Assembly: GCF_002564005.1 (NCBI RefSeq)
Contig: NZ_PDJG01000001.1
Span: 3,038,001-3,102,000 of the forward strand
Reading direction: 5' to 3'
DNA length: 64,000 bases
Source of the DNA: Sanguibacter antarcticus
GTDB taxonomy: Bacteria > Actinomycetota > Actinomycetes > Actinomycetales > Cellulomonadaceae
Shown: one piece after another, positions 51,345-59,525 of the stretch
Numbering within the stretch: the first letter of the stretch is position 1
Layout of the letters: every line of letters starts with the position of its first letter
Notes under the pieces: model-generated
Database searches by the model: none
What the model was told of the DNA's origin: nothing
What the model saw: the letters and a program-made list of their open reading frames with translations, nothing else
Program-made: the position numbers and the translations under genes

Positions 51345-52376
51345 TCAGGCGACGATCGGCCGGGCGCGGGAGGAGGTGCGGTGGACGGGCCCGTCGAGCG
51401 CTCGCAGCGGGACGCCGCTCGCCCCGGCGCGGACCGCCAGGATCTCGGCGAGGATCGCCACGGCGGTCTCCTGCGGGGTGCTGCCACCGATGTCGAGCCC
51501 GATCGGTGAGTGCAGCCGGCCGAGCTCGTCCTCGGTCACGCCAGCCTCGACGAGAGCTGCCACCCGGTCCGTGTGGGTGCGTCGTGAGCCCATCGCGCCG
51601 ACGAAGGCGACGGGCATGCGCAGCGCTGCCGCGAGGAGCGGCACGTCGAACTTCGGGTCGTGCGTGAGCACGCACACGACCGTCCGGTCGTCGATCGTCT
51701 CCGCCGCTAGCTCGCCTGCGAGGTACGCGTGGGGCCACGACACGACGACGTCCCGGGCCCGAGGGAACCGGTCGGGTGTCGCGAACACGGGGCGCGCGTC
51801 GCACACGGTGACGCTGTAGCCGACGAAGGCGGCGGCCTCGGTGAGGGCGACCCCGAAGTCGTTGGCGCCGCAGACGATGAGGCGTGCGGGCGGGCGGGAC
51901 AGCTCGCGGAAGACCTTGACGGGGGCGCCGGGGGCGCCGAGAGCGTCGCACGCGTCGTCTCCGACGAACGTCCCGAGCATCGCGGGTGGCCCGTCGACGA
52001 CGAGCGAGAGCGATGCGGCGAGGCCTTCGCGCGCCGCGCGCAGCGGGCCGAGCCACGCTCCGGCCGGGGGCAGCAGCGCGACGAACACCTCGATCTCGCC
52101 GCCGCACGTGAGGCCGACGCCGATCGCGTCGGCGTCGCTGATGCCGTAGGTCTCACGGACCGGAGGGCCACCGTCGAGGATGTCGAGGGCAGCCTCGTAG
52201 ACCGCGCCCTCGACGCAGCCGCCGGAGACGCTGCCGACGACGCTGCCGTCGTCGAGCACCACCATCGATGCGCCGGCAGGGCGCGGGGCGCTGCCACGGA
52301 CGCCGACGACCGTCGCGACCGCTGCTCGCCGCCCGGTCGCCACGACATCCAGGAGGGTGCCGGCGACGTCGAACAT
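51345..52376 (-). CDS. xdhC: XdhC-type molybdenum cofactor maturation factor
   Basis: Protein of 343 residues. It contains the XdhC/CoxI domain (VGVRGSAPRPAGASMVVLDDG, SVSGGCVEGAVYEAALD) and a C-terminal Rossmann part (RLIVCGANDFGVALTEAAAF, GAMGSRRTHTDRVAALVEAG, SPIGLDIGGSTPQETAVAIL). XdhC carries the molybdenum cofactor and puts the essential sulfur on it before insertion into xanthine dehydrogenase. It is separated from the dehydrogenase by the MFS gene, on the opposite strand. ATG at 52376. Confidence 0.92.
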   Translation of the reverse strand: MFDVAGTLLDVVATGRRAAVATVVGVRGSAPRPAGASMVVLDDGSVVGSVSGGCVEGAVYEAALDILDGGPPVRETYGISDADAIGVGLTCGGEIEVFVALLPPAGAWLGPLRAAREGLAASLSLVVDGPPAMLGTFVGDDACDALGAPGAPVKVFRELSRPPARLIVCGANDFGVALTEAAAFVGYSVTVCDARPVFATPDRFPRARDVVVSWPHAYLAGELAAETIDDRTVVCVLTHDPKFDVPLLAAALRMPVAFVGAMGSRRTHTDRVAALVEAGVTEDELGRLHSPIGLDIGGSTPQETAVAILAEILAVRAGASGVPLRALDGPVHRTSSRARPIVA

Positions 52377-52537
52377 GGGCGGTCCTCTCCTGGTGGCGAC
52401 GGTGCCGTGCGTCGTTGCACGACACGGCACCTGCGGGCGCTCTCACGCTAGGGCGTCCGTGTATCCCGAAGGTTACGACCGTGCGCCTGCCGGTGACGGC
52501 CTGGCACGGCAGGCCCGGGCGTGGCGCGTCGTCGTGG

Positions 52538-53839
52538 TCACGCGAACGGGTTGACCTCGAGCGCGGCGAGCGCCGCCCAGGCGGTCGCGCCCGTGTGCAG
52601 GGACGTGTAGATCTCGTCGCCCTCGCCGCTCGAGAGCCCGTCGGACGACGCGGCGGGGATGCCGCGGCCGTCGGAGGTCTCGACGGAGACCTGCGCTCTC
52701 CAGATCGAGGTCCGCAGGGCGCTCGCACGGGCGGCGTCGCCACGGGAGGCCCGGGTGCTGAGCGCGCAGGCGAGGTGCCCGGTGCCTTCCAGCCAGACCT
52801 TCTTCTCGTCGGTGACGAACACGCGGGTGCCACGCACCGGACCGTCGGTGGTCACGAGGTTCGCCAGCGTGTAGTCGAGCGACGTCGCGTAGGCGGGCTC
52901 GCGCAGCGCGAGGTACGTCCATGTCTGGACGTCTTCGAAGATCGGGGAGACGTTCGGCGTGATGCCGTCGTTGACGGTACCCACATGGAAGTGGTCGCCC
53001 TGCCACATCGAGCGGACGAAGACGCGGGCGGTCTCGGCGTGGGCTGCCCACGCCTGGTCGCCCGTGGCGCGCGCCAGCTGCGTGAAGAAGCCGACGCAGT
53101 CGGCGTTGTGCTCCGTGGAGCGCCACGTCAGGGGTGTGCCGGTACCCGTCGACCCGCCGGAGAATCCACCGACGCCGCGGGCGTCGTACGCGGTGGTGAC
53201 GACGAAGGTCGCGGTGCGGAGCGCTGCGTCGCGGAACTGGGGCGCGCCGGTGTGCTCGAAGAGCCGCACGAACGCCATGCCGACCCACGCCTGGTTGCCG
53301 GTCATCGTCGCGGTGCTGGCGATGCGCGGGCGGCCGACCCCAGCCTCCGGCACCGAGGTGTACGAGCTGCGCAGCCGGCTGTCGCCGGCCGGGTCGGCGA
53401 GCTGGACCGCGACGAGGACGTCGCCGATCTTCGTCGCTCGGGCGACGTCGTCGGGTGTCCCGCGGGCCAGGTAGGCGAGGACGACGAGGGCGCAGTCGTA
53501 GACGGACGCGGAGTCGTAGCCGATATCGCCGAGGTGCCCGCCGGTGTAGCTGCGCGGGAGGTAGCCCTCGGTCCCGGGGTCGAGCGGTGTCCGTTCGTCG
53601 AGAAACTCGAAGGCGTTCGCCAGGGCTGCGACGGGGTCGACAGGCGTGCGTGTCCGAGTCTGTGCACCGCGGCGGTTCTCTCGCGCGGACGCAGGGCCGG
53701 CGCCAATCCCGCACGAGACGGCGATGGGCACGAGCACGGCGATCCCGGCGATCCTCAGGATGGTCCGCCGACCAGGCCCGAGGAGTGCTCCTCCGGGGCC
53801 GTCGCTGGTCGTCGTGCGGTCCGGTGCGGTGAAGGTCAT
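52538..53839 (-). CDS. secreted (alpha/alpha)6-toroid-like protein, possible glycoside hydrolase
   Basis: Protein of 433 residues. A twin-arginine-type signal (GRRTILRIAGIAVLVPIAVS) precedes the mature protein, whose repeated helix pairs (VYDCALVVLAYLARG, NQAWVGMAFVRLFEHTG, DCVGFFTQLARATGDQAWAA, TWTYLALREPAY, ATAWAALAALEVNPFA) and conserved aromatic/acidic loops are those of six-hairpin glycosidases or lyases. No catalytic acid pair could be fixed. It is divergent from the REC-PIG-L operon across 493 bases and could trim or bind the same glycan (inference). Confidence 0.72.
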   Translation of the reverse strand: MTFTAPDRTTTSDGPGGALLGPGRRTILRIAGIAVLVPIAVSCGIGAGPASARENRRGAQTRTRTPVDPVAALANAFEFLDERTPLDPGTEGYLPRSYTGGHLGDIGYDSASVYDCALVVLAYLARGTPDDVARATKIGDVLVAVQLADPAGDSRLRSSYTSVPEAGVGRPRIASTATMTGNQAWVGMAFVRLFEHTGAPQFRDAALRTATFVVTTAYDARGVGGFSGGSTGTGTPLTWRSTEHNADCVGFFTQLARATGDQAWAAHAETARVFVRSMWQGDHFHVGTVNDGITPNVSPIFEDVQTWTYLALREPAYATSLDYTLANLVTTDGPVRGTRVFVTDEKKVWLEGTGHLACALSTRASRGDAARASALRTSIWRAQVSVETSDGRGIPAASSDGLSSGEGDEIYTSLHTGATAWAALAALEVNPFA

Positions 53840-54332
53840 GGTGCCGTCCTTGGCGTTGTCGACACCGGCGCACCCGTGGCACGGGTCTCGCCCGTGCGGT
53901 GCATGGTCGCGACTGCGCGGTCCAGCCGTCTGCTGTCGCGCTCGTCGACCGTCGCACGTGGCGGTGCGCGGCACCAGGGCACGGAGCCGGCTCGCCGGGT
54001 GAAAAAAGAACGGTGCACCGGACGGTCGAGAAAGAGGTGATCGGAGGTATCTGAATTCTTGGTGGAGCGGGTGAAAAAACTCTCAGAACGCGAAACTCTT
54101 CGGTACCCTTCGCGCTCGGGACGCCCGGAACTGTGCGGACACCGAGGGGGTGACCGGCCGTGCGCCGAGCAAAGACGGCTCGCCGCGAATTACCCGCGAG
54201 GTTACGCTCGAGAGCAATGGCTCTGACGAGGGTGACAGATAAAAGAACGCAGTCGGGTCCAGGCTCCGGGCATACGGTACGGAGACTGCACGACGGATCC
54301 ATTCCGGTAGGAATGACAGCGGAGGGAGATCT
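53840..54332. other. 493-base divergent control region
   Basis: Separates the toroid-like gene from the glycan operon. It is less GC-rich, with runs such as GTGAAAAAAGAACGG near 54000 and GTGAAAAAACTCTC near 54071, and a CGAATTACCCGCGAGG hairpin-like stretch near 54186-54202. The motif GTGAAAAAA occurs twice, 71 bases apart. A CATACGG hexamer near 54271 could be a -10 box. No riboswitch family or gene recognised. Confidence 0.45.
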
Positions 54333-55496
54333 GTGAGCACTGGTTATGTGGTCTTGGTCGTCGAAGACGATCCGGATGCCGCTGTCTACATGCGCACCAT
54401 CCTCCAGCGCGTCGGGATGCGGCCGCACGTGACGGGGAGCCCGCGCGAGGCGCTCGAGCTCTTGGCGTCGACCACGGTGGACCTCATCCTCACGGACATC
54501 GAGCTGCCGGGCATGACGGGGCTGGAGATGATCGGGCAGATCAAGCTGACGTGCCCGACGGTGCCGATCGTCGTCATGACGGCCCATGCCACCGTCAGCT
54601 ACGCGGTCGACGCCTTGCGGGCCGAGGCCGACGAGTTCCTCTTCAAGCCGATCCGCAAGCCCCAGCTCGTCGAGGTCATCGAGCGGCTCGTCACGAAGGC
54701 CCGCGCCGCAGCGACACCGGCCACCGTGGTCCTCGCGATCGGGGCGCACCCAGACGACATCGAGATCGGGATCGGCGGCACCCTCGCCGCTCACCGGGCT
54801 GCGGGCGACGCCGTGGTGATCCTCACGATGAGCCGCGGTGCCCGTGGCGGCGAGGCCGACGACCGGCAGGGCGAGTCTCTCGCTGCGGCCGAGCTGCTCG
54901 GCGCCCGGCTGTTCCTCAAGGATCTCGAGGACACCCGGATCAGCGCGGGCGACCCGACGGTCGGCATCATCGAGCAGGTCGTCGCCGAGACGGGGCCGTC
55001 GATCGTCTACACGCACTCGGCGAACGACCGTCACCAGGACCACGTGGCTGTCCATCGTGCCGTCTCGGTCGCGACCCGGCGCGTCCCCATGCTCGCCTGC
55101 TACCAGAGCCCGTCCGCGACGGTCGACTACCGGCCCAACCGCTTCGTCTCCATCGACGGCTTCACCGACTCGAAGCTCGCGCTGCTGCGCGCGTTCGGCT
55201 CTCAGTCGGGCATCCGGGACTACCTCATGCCCGACTTCGTCCTCGCGACGGCGCGCTACTGGTCCCGCTACGGCGGCGGCACGTACGCGGAGCCGCTCGA
55301 GGTCATCCGGGACACGTCCGCCGTGCGACGTGCCACCGGCGGGACGTCTACCGGAGCCACCGTGGTTCCGGTGAGCCACGACACGGCGCTCGTCGGCGAC
55401 CCGGGGGCGCTCCCCGGGGTGGCGCTCGGACCGGACACCACGTTCCGTCCTGACCTGACGTTCCGACCTGATGCAGAGAGGCACGACCGCTCATGA
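54333..55496 (+). CDS. response-regulator receiver fused to PIG-L/LmbE deacetylase
   Basis: Protein of 387 residues. Residues 1-120 are a complete receiver: acidic triad (Glu11, Asp12, Asp13), phospho-acceptor Asp55 in LILTDIELPGMTG, Thr83 and Lys105 in FLFKPIRKP. Residues 130-320 are a PIG-L zinc deacetylase: GAHPDDIEIGIGG (His139, Asp141, Asp142), SRGARGGEADDRQGE and HSANDRHQDHVAVHRA (His228, Asp232, His234, Asp236, His237). The C-terminal 65 residues are low in structure. PIG-L enzymes remove acetyl from N-acetylglucosamine conjugates. No kinase gene is adjacent. GTG at 54333 after GGAGGGA; ATGA overlap with the next gene. Confidence 0.9.
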   Translation: MSTGYVVLVVEDDPDAAVYMRTILQRVGMRPHVTGSPREALELLASTTVDLILTDIELPGMTGLEMIGQIKLTCPTVPIVVMTAHATVSYAVDALRAEADEFLFKPIRKPQLVEVIERLVTKARAAATPATVVLAIGAHPDDIEIGIGGTLAAHRAAGDAVVILTMSRGARGGEADDRQGESLAAAELLGARLFLKDLEDTRISAGDPTVGIIEQVVAETGPSIVYTHSANDRHQDHVAVHRAVSVATRRVPMLACYQSPSATVDYRPNRFVSIDGFTDSKLALLRAFGSQSGIRDYLMPDFVLATARYWSRYGGGTYAEPLEVIRDTSAVRRATGGTSTGATVVPVSHDTALVGDPGALPGVALGPDTTFRPDLTFRPDAERHDRS

Positions 55497-56521
55497 CCCG
55501 TACCGAGCACAGCCCCGCCACCCCCGAGCCCGGGTGCACCGTCCTCGTCACCGGTGCGGGCGGCCCTGCGGGCGTGAGCATCGTCCGCTCGCTCCTCGCG
55601 GTCCCTGACGTGACGGTCCTCGCCTCCGACATGGACGCGTTCGCGAGCGGTCTCTACCTCGTCCCCGCAGGCCGCCGCCACCTCGTGCGCCCCGGGCTGG
55701 CCCCGGACTTCGTCGACCATCTCCTGGCGCTGTGCCGCGACACCGGCGTCGACGTCCTCTTCCCGACGGTCGACGTCGAGCTCGTGCCGGTCGCTCGTCG
55801 GCGCGACGAGTTCGCCGCGATCGGGGTCGCGGTCGCCAGCCCGTCGCTCGACACCCTGGAGCACACGCTCGACAAGTACCTCCTGGCCCAGCGGTGCGCG
55901 GGACCCGACCTCCCCGTGCCCCGCACCGAGCTGCTCGGCGTCGCGTACGACTGGGAGTACCCCGTCATCGTCAAGCCACGCTCCGGGAGCGGCTCGCGCG
56001 GCGTGCACCTCGTCGAGGACGAGGCCGCGCTGCGGGCGCTCGGCACGGACGCGAGCCAGATCGTCCAGGAGAACCTGCCCGGCGAGGAGTATTCCGTCGA
56101 CGTCCTCGCGGACCTCGACGGGCGCGTCCTCGCGGCGGTCCCGAGGTCCCGGCTCCGGGTCGACTCGGGGGTCTCGGTCGCCGGCCGCACGATCAAGGAC
56201 GACGAGCTCCAGCGGACAGCGACCGCGGTCGCGGCGCGCGTGGGCCTGACGACGGTCGCGAACGTCCAGCTGCGCCGCCGGGCCGACGGCACGGCCGCGC
56301 TCCTCGAGGTGAACCCCCGCTTCCCGGGGGCGATGCCGCTGACGATCGCTGCCGGTGTCGACATGCCGCGGCTCTGCCTCGACATGGTCCTCGGCAGACC
56401 GCTCCCTGCGTCCCTGCCGTTCCGGGAGCTGGCGAACGTCCGCTACCTCGAGGACGTCTTCCTCGACCCGGCCGAGATCCTTCCGGACCTCGCCCCCAGC
56501 GACGTCCTCGACCTCGCATGA
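55493..56521 (+). CDS. ATP-grasp ligase, CarB/PylC-like
   Basis: Protein of 342 residues. N-terminal pre-ATP domain with the Rossmann-like VLVTGAGGPAGVSIVRSLLA; then the ATP-grasp: VIVKPRSGSGSRGVHLVED (ATP Lys and small Gly loop), QIVQENLPGEEYSVDVL and the Mg-binding VNPRFPGAMPLTIAAG. These enzymes join a carboxylate to an amine or thiol through an acyl-phosphate. In this operon it may attach an amino acid to a sugar amine freed by the deacetylase (inference). ATGA coupling at both ends. Confidence 0.88.
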   Translation: MTRTEHSPATPEPGCTVLVTGAGGPAGVSIVRSLLAVPDVTVLASDMDAFASGLYLVPAGRRHLVRPGLAPDFVDHLLALCRDTGVDVLFPTVDVELVPVARRRDEFAAIGVAVASPSLDTLEHTLDKYLLAQRCAGPDLPVPRTELLGVAYDWEYPVIVKPRSGSGSRGVHLVEDEAALRALGTDASQIVQENLPGEEYSVDVLADLDGRVLAAVPRSRLRVDSGVSVAGRTIKDDELQRTATAVAARVGLTTVANVQLRRRADGTAALLEVNPRFPGAMPLTIAAGVDMPRLCLDMVLGRPLPASLPFRELANVRYLEDVFLDPAEILPDLAPSDVLDLA

Positions 56522-57252
56522 CCAGCGAGGGCACAAGGGTGGACGAGCGCCAGGACCACCACGTCCACTCGACCTTCTCCGACGACGCGGTGAGCACGCT
56601 CGACGAGAACGTCGCGGCGGCGTCCGACCGCGGTCTGCGCGTGCTCCGGCTCGTCGACCACGTGCGGCTCAGCACCACGTGGGTGCCCGACTTCCTCGCG
56701 GCCGTCGCCGCGCTCGACGTGCCCGACGGTCTCGAGGTCTGCACGGGAGTCGAGGCGAAGATCCTCGACTCCGCAGGCCGTCTCGACCTCCCCGACGGAC
56801 TGGGGACGCACCCGGGCGTGGACCGCGTGCTCGTCGCCGACCACCAGTTCCCCGGAGCCGACGGCCCGGTGAGCCCGCGCGTCGTCCGGGACGGCATCCT
56901 CACACCCCAGGACGCGGCCGACGCTCTCGACGTCGTGGTCACCGCGACCGTCGCCGCGATGCACCAGGTGGACCGTGCCCAGATCGCGCACCTCTTCTCC
57001 CTGCTGCCGAAGATCGGTGTGAGCGAGGACCAGGTCACCGACGAGCACGTCGCCGCGCTCGGCGCCGCGGCGGCCGCGACCGGCACGACCATCGAGGTGA
57101 ACGAGAAGTGGGCCTGCCCGGGCCCCCGCGTCGTCCGCGCGCTCCTCGCAGCAGGTGTCGAGCTCGTCGTCAGCACCGACAGCCACGTCGCCTCAGACGT
57201 GGGTCGCTACGCACGCGTGAGCGAGATCCTCCGGGTGGCGGACAGCTCCTGA
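56518..57252 (+). CDS. PHP-domain phosphoesterase
   Basis: Protein of 244 residues with the PHP metal motif HHVHSTFSDDAVSTLDENV near the start (three His and Asp), VDHVRL, GVEAKI, and VSTDSHVAS near the end. Relatives include histidinol phosphatase and the CpsB/YwqE phosphotyrosine phosphatases found in capsule operons. Substrate here unknown. Coupled by ATGA upstream and TGATG downstream. Confidence 0.85.
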   Translation: MTSEGTRVDERQDHHVHSTFSDDAVSTLDENVAAASDRGLRVLRLVDHVRLSTTWVPDFLAAVAALDVPDGLEVCTGVEAKILDSAGRLDLPDGLGTHPGVDRVLVADHQFPGADGPVSPRVVRDGILTPQDAADALDVVVTATVAAMHQVDRAQIAHLFSLLPKIGVSEDQVTDEHVAALGAAAAATGTTIEVNEKWACPGPRVVRALLAAGVELVVSTDSHVASDVGRYARVSEILRVADSS

Positions 57253-58730
57253 TGGACACCCTCGAGACCATCGTGACCTGGCTGTGCGTCGTCTTCGTGG
57301 CGACCGGCGCGGTCCCTGTCGTCGCGGGGGCCTACCAGTTTCTCGTCATCCCGTTCCACGGGCTCCGCAACCACTACGGGCGCACCGCCCCCTACTTCCC
57401 GCGCGTGGCCGTCGTGGTGCCCGCCTGGAACGAGGGGGCCGTCATCGCGGCGTCGATCGACCGGCTCATGCGCCTGGAGTACCCGCCCGAGTCGTTGCGC
57501 GTGTATCTCGTGGACGACGCGAGCACCGACGACACCCCGGACGTCGCCCGGGCCAAGGAGGTCGAGTACCCCGGCCGGGTCGTGCACCTGCGACGCGAGA
57601 AGGGCGGCGAGGGCAAGGCGCACACGCTCAACCACGGCCTGCGGACGATCCTCGCGGACGACTGGATGCAGGCGCTGCTCATCATGGACGCCGACGTCAT
57701 CTACCAGCCAGACTCGTTGCGCCTCATGACGCGGCACCTGGCGGACCCCGAGGTGGGCGCGGTGACCGCGTACATCACCGAGGGCAGCGACGACCCCAAC
57801 TACATGACGCGGTTCATCGGCTACGAGTACATCGCCGCGCAGGCGGCCGCACGCCGTGCGCAGAACGTCATGGGCGCGGTCGCGTGCCTCGCCGGCGGCG
57901 CACAGCTCCACTCGCGGGAGAACCTCCTCGCGATCGGCGGCGAGATCGACACGACCTCCCTCGCCGAGGACACCTTCACCACCCTGCGCACCCAGATCGC
58001 CGGCCGCCGGGTCGTCTTCGAGCCGCACGCGATCGTCCTGGCGGAAGAACCCGGGACCGTCGGCGCCCTGTGGAAGCAGCGGCTGCGATGGTCGCGCGGC
58101 AACGTCCAGATCAGCCGCGTGTTCAAGCACCTGTGGTTCCGTCCACGTCGCCAGCACAACCTCGGGTCGATCCCCTTCGGCCTCATCTGGTTCGCCATCC
58201 TCCTGCTCCCGGCGACGATGGTGCTCAACACCGCCGGGCTCGTCGGCCTCTACCTGCTCGACAGCGACTACGCGAGGACCGCGTTCCAGGCGACGTGGTT
58301 CCTCGCCGGGTCCACGTACGTCTTCCTGACGGCCTTCACGATCATGATCGACCCGGCGACCGGGCGTCGGGCATGGCGCGAGGCGGTCGTCTTCCCCGGG
58401 CTCGTGTCCCTGCTCGTCATGACGGTCGCGTTCGCCCCGGAGGTCATCGACACCTACGCGGTGGGCCTGCTGGGGTTCGACCCGTTCACGACGACCCTGT
58501 GGACGCTCTTCGTGTACTCGTGGATCTCGTTGTCCATGGTCGGCGCATGGATCGCCAAGCGCGTCGAGACCACCCGCCTCGGCCGGTGGCTCACGCCGCC
58601 GCTCGTCTACCTCGTCGGGTACGGCCCGATCCTCTGCGCGATCACGTTCGACGCCTACATCAAGGAGTACCGCGGAGCCGCGCAGGTGTGGGACAAGACA
58701 GAGAAGACAGGGCGGGTGCGGACTACATGA
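57252..58730 (+). CDS. processive family 2 glycosyltransferase, membrane-bound
   Basis: Protein of 492 residues. An N-terminal helix is followed by a cytosolic GT-A domain: VAVVVPAWNEGAVIAASIDR, LVDDASTDDTPD, the DxD in LIMDADVIYQPDS, the acceptor ED in LAEDTFTTLR and the processive QxxRW motif QRLRWSRGN. At least four C-terminal helices follow. This is the architecture of cellulose, hyaluronan and poly-N-acetylglucosamine synthases, which polymerise and export a chain. With the PIG-L enzyme the product could be a partly deacetylated polymer (inference). Confidence 0.9.
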   Translation: MDTLETIVTWLCVVFVATGAVPVVAGAYQFLVIPFHGLRNHYGRTAPYFPRVAVVVPAWNEGAVIAASIDRLMRLEYPPESLRVYLVDDASTDDTPDVARAKEVEYPGRVVHLRREKGGEGKAHTLNHGLRTILADDWMQALLIMDADVIYQPDSLRLMTRHLADPEVGAVTAYITEGSDDPNYMTRFIGYEYIAAQAAARRAQNVMGAVACLAGGAQLHSRENLLAIGGEIDTTSLAEDTFTTLRTQIAGRRVVFEPHAIVLAEEPGTVGALWKQRLRWSRGNVQISRVFKHLWFRPRRQHNLGSIPFGLIWFAILLLPATMVLNTAGLVGLYLLDSDYARTAFQATWFLAGSTYVFLTAFTIMIDPATGRRAWREAVVFPGLVSLLVMTVAFAPEVIDTYAVGLLGFDPFTTTLWTLFVYSWISLSMVGAWIAKRVETTRLGRWLTPPLVYLVGYGPILCAITFDAYIKEYRGAAQVWDKTEKTGRVRTT

Positions 58731-58963
58731 GCGTGCAGAAGACGACTCCTCGACGTCGGGAGAAGCGGTACCGCCCGGTCCGCCGGTCCGCCTCAGGGCT
58801 GGAGCGCCGCCCGCTGAGGTCTGACCTCGTGGCGCCCACGCGCGAGGCCGAGCGCGAGCTGCGCCGAGACGCCCACGCCGAGCGGATGCTGATGCTCAAG
58901 GCCTTGGCGTCGCTCGCGCTCGCCGTCGTGCTCGTCCTCCTCCGGCAGGCCTACTTCGTCTAG
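58727..58963 (+). CDS. small membrane protein ending the glycan operon
   Basis: Protein of 78 residues: an Arg-rich cytosolic N-terminus (TPRRREKRYRPVRR) and one C-terminal helix (LMLKALASLALAVVLVLL). ATGA overlap with the glycosyltransferase shows it belongs to the operon; it may assist the synthase as small PgaD-like partners do. No sequence family recognised. Confidence 0.75.
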   Translation: MSVQKTTPRRREKRYRPVRRSASGLERRPLRSDLVAPTREAERELRRDAHAERMLMLKALASLALAVVLVLLRQAYFV

Positions 58964-59020
58964 CCGTCGGCTGACCGTGCTGCCACCGCGCGTCGCGCCG
59001 ATCGGTGGGATCCTTCAGAG

Positions 59021-59491
59021 ATGGTCGTCGACGCGAGCCAGGCCTCGTCCCTCCCGACGTGGGTGGAGTGGGTCTCCGCCCTCGCACCGTTCTTCACGCT
59101 CCTCGCCGCAGCCGTCGCGGGGACGATCGCCGTCCTCAGCCTGCGCCAGCGTCGGGTCGCCGACGCGAAGTCCGAGTGGTGGACGAGGTTCGCCTGGGCG
59201 AGCGACCTGCTCCTCGACCCGCGTGCGGAGCGGCAGGAGATCGGTGTCCGCACCCTCACGCTCCTCGCCCGCAGCGGCCTCGCGCACGCTGAGGAGCTCG
59301 AGATCGTCGACGCGGCATGGGGCGAGGTGCTCGTCGAGCCGGGTGTCGTCCCGCTGGGGACAGCGGTACCCGTCTCGCGCGTCCAGGTCCTCGCGGCGCG
59401 CGGACGGCAGGTGACCGACGCACGGCTGGGGCGCCCGACAGAGCCGTGGGTGGCCGAGATCGCCGGAAACATCGCAGTCACACGCGCCTGA
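59021..59491 (+). CDS. unknown protein with N-terminal membrane helix
   Basis: Protein of 156 residues: one helix (LAPFFTLLAAAVAGTIAVLS) then a soluble part with EWWTRFAWASDLLLDPRAE and QEIGVRTLTLLARSGLAH, probably helical. Similar short proteins accompany unrelated actinobacterial genes; no family recognised. Stop lies 34 bases before the uricase gene, so co-transcription is possible. Confidence 0.65.
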   Translation: MVVDASQASSLPTWVEWVSALAPFFTLLAAAVAGTIAVLSLRQRRVADAKSEWWTRFAWASDLLLDPRAERQEIGVRTLTLLARSGLAHAEELEIVDAAWGEVLVEPGVVPLGTAVPVSRVQVLAARGRQVTDARLGRPTEPWVAEIAGNIAVTRA

Positions 59492-59525
59492 CACCCCGGT
59501 CACACAGCGGTGGCAGCATGCGCAG

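Noticed and set aside
54083..54340. Possible 85-residue protein on the minus strand in the control region
   Set aside because: No ribosome site, no recognisable domain, and it would overlap the start of the REC-PIG-L gene.
52473..55484. A 1003-codon minus-strand frame over the REC-PIG-L gene and the toroid gene
   Set aside because: Crosses a non-coding control region and is antisense or out of frame with two genes that have motifs.
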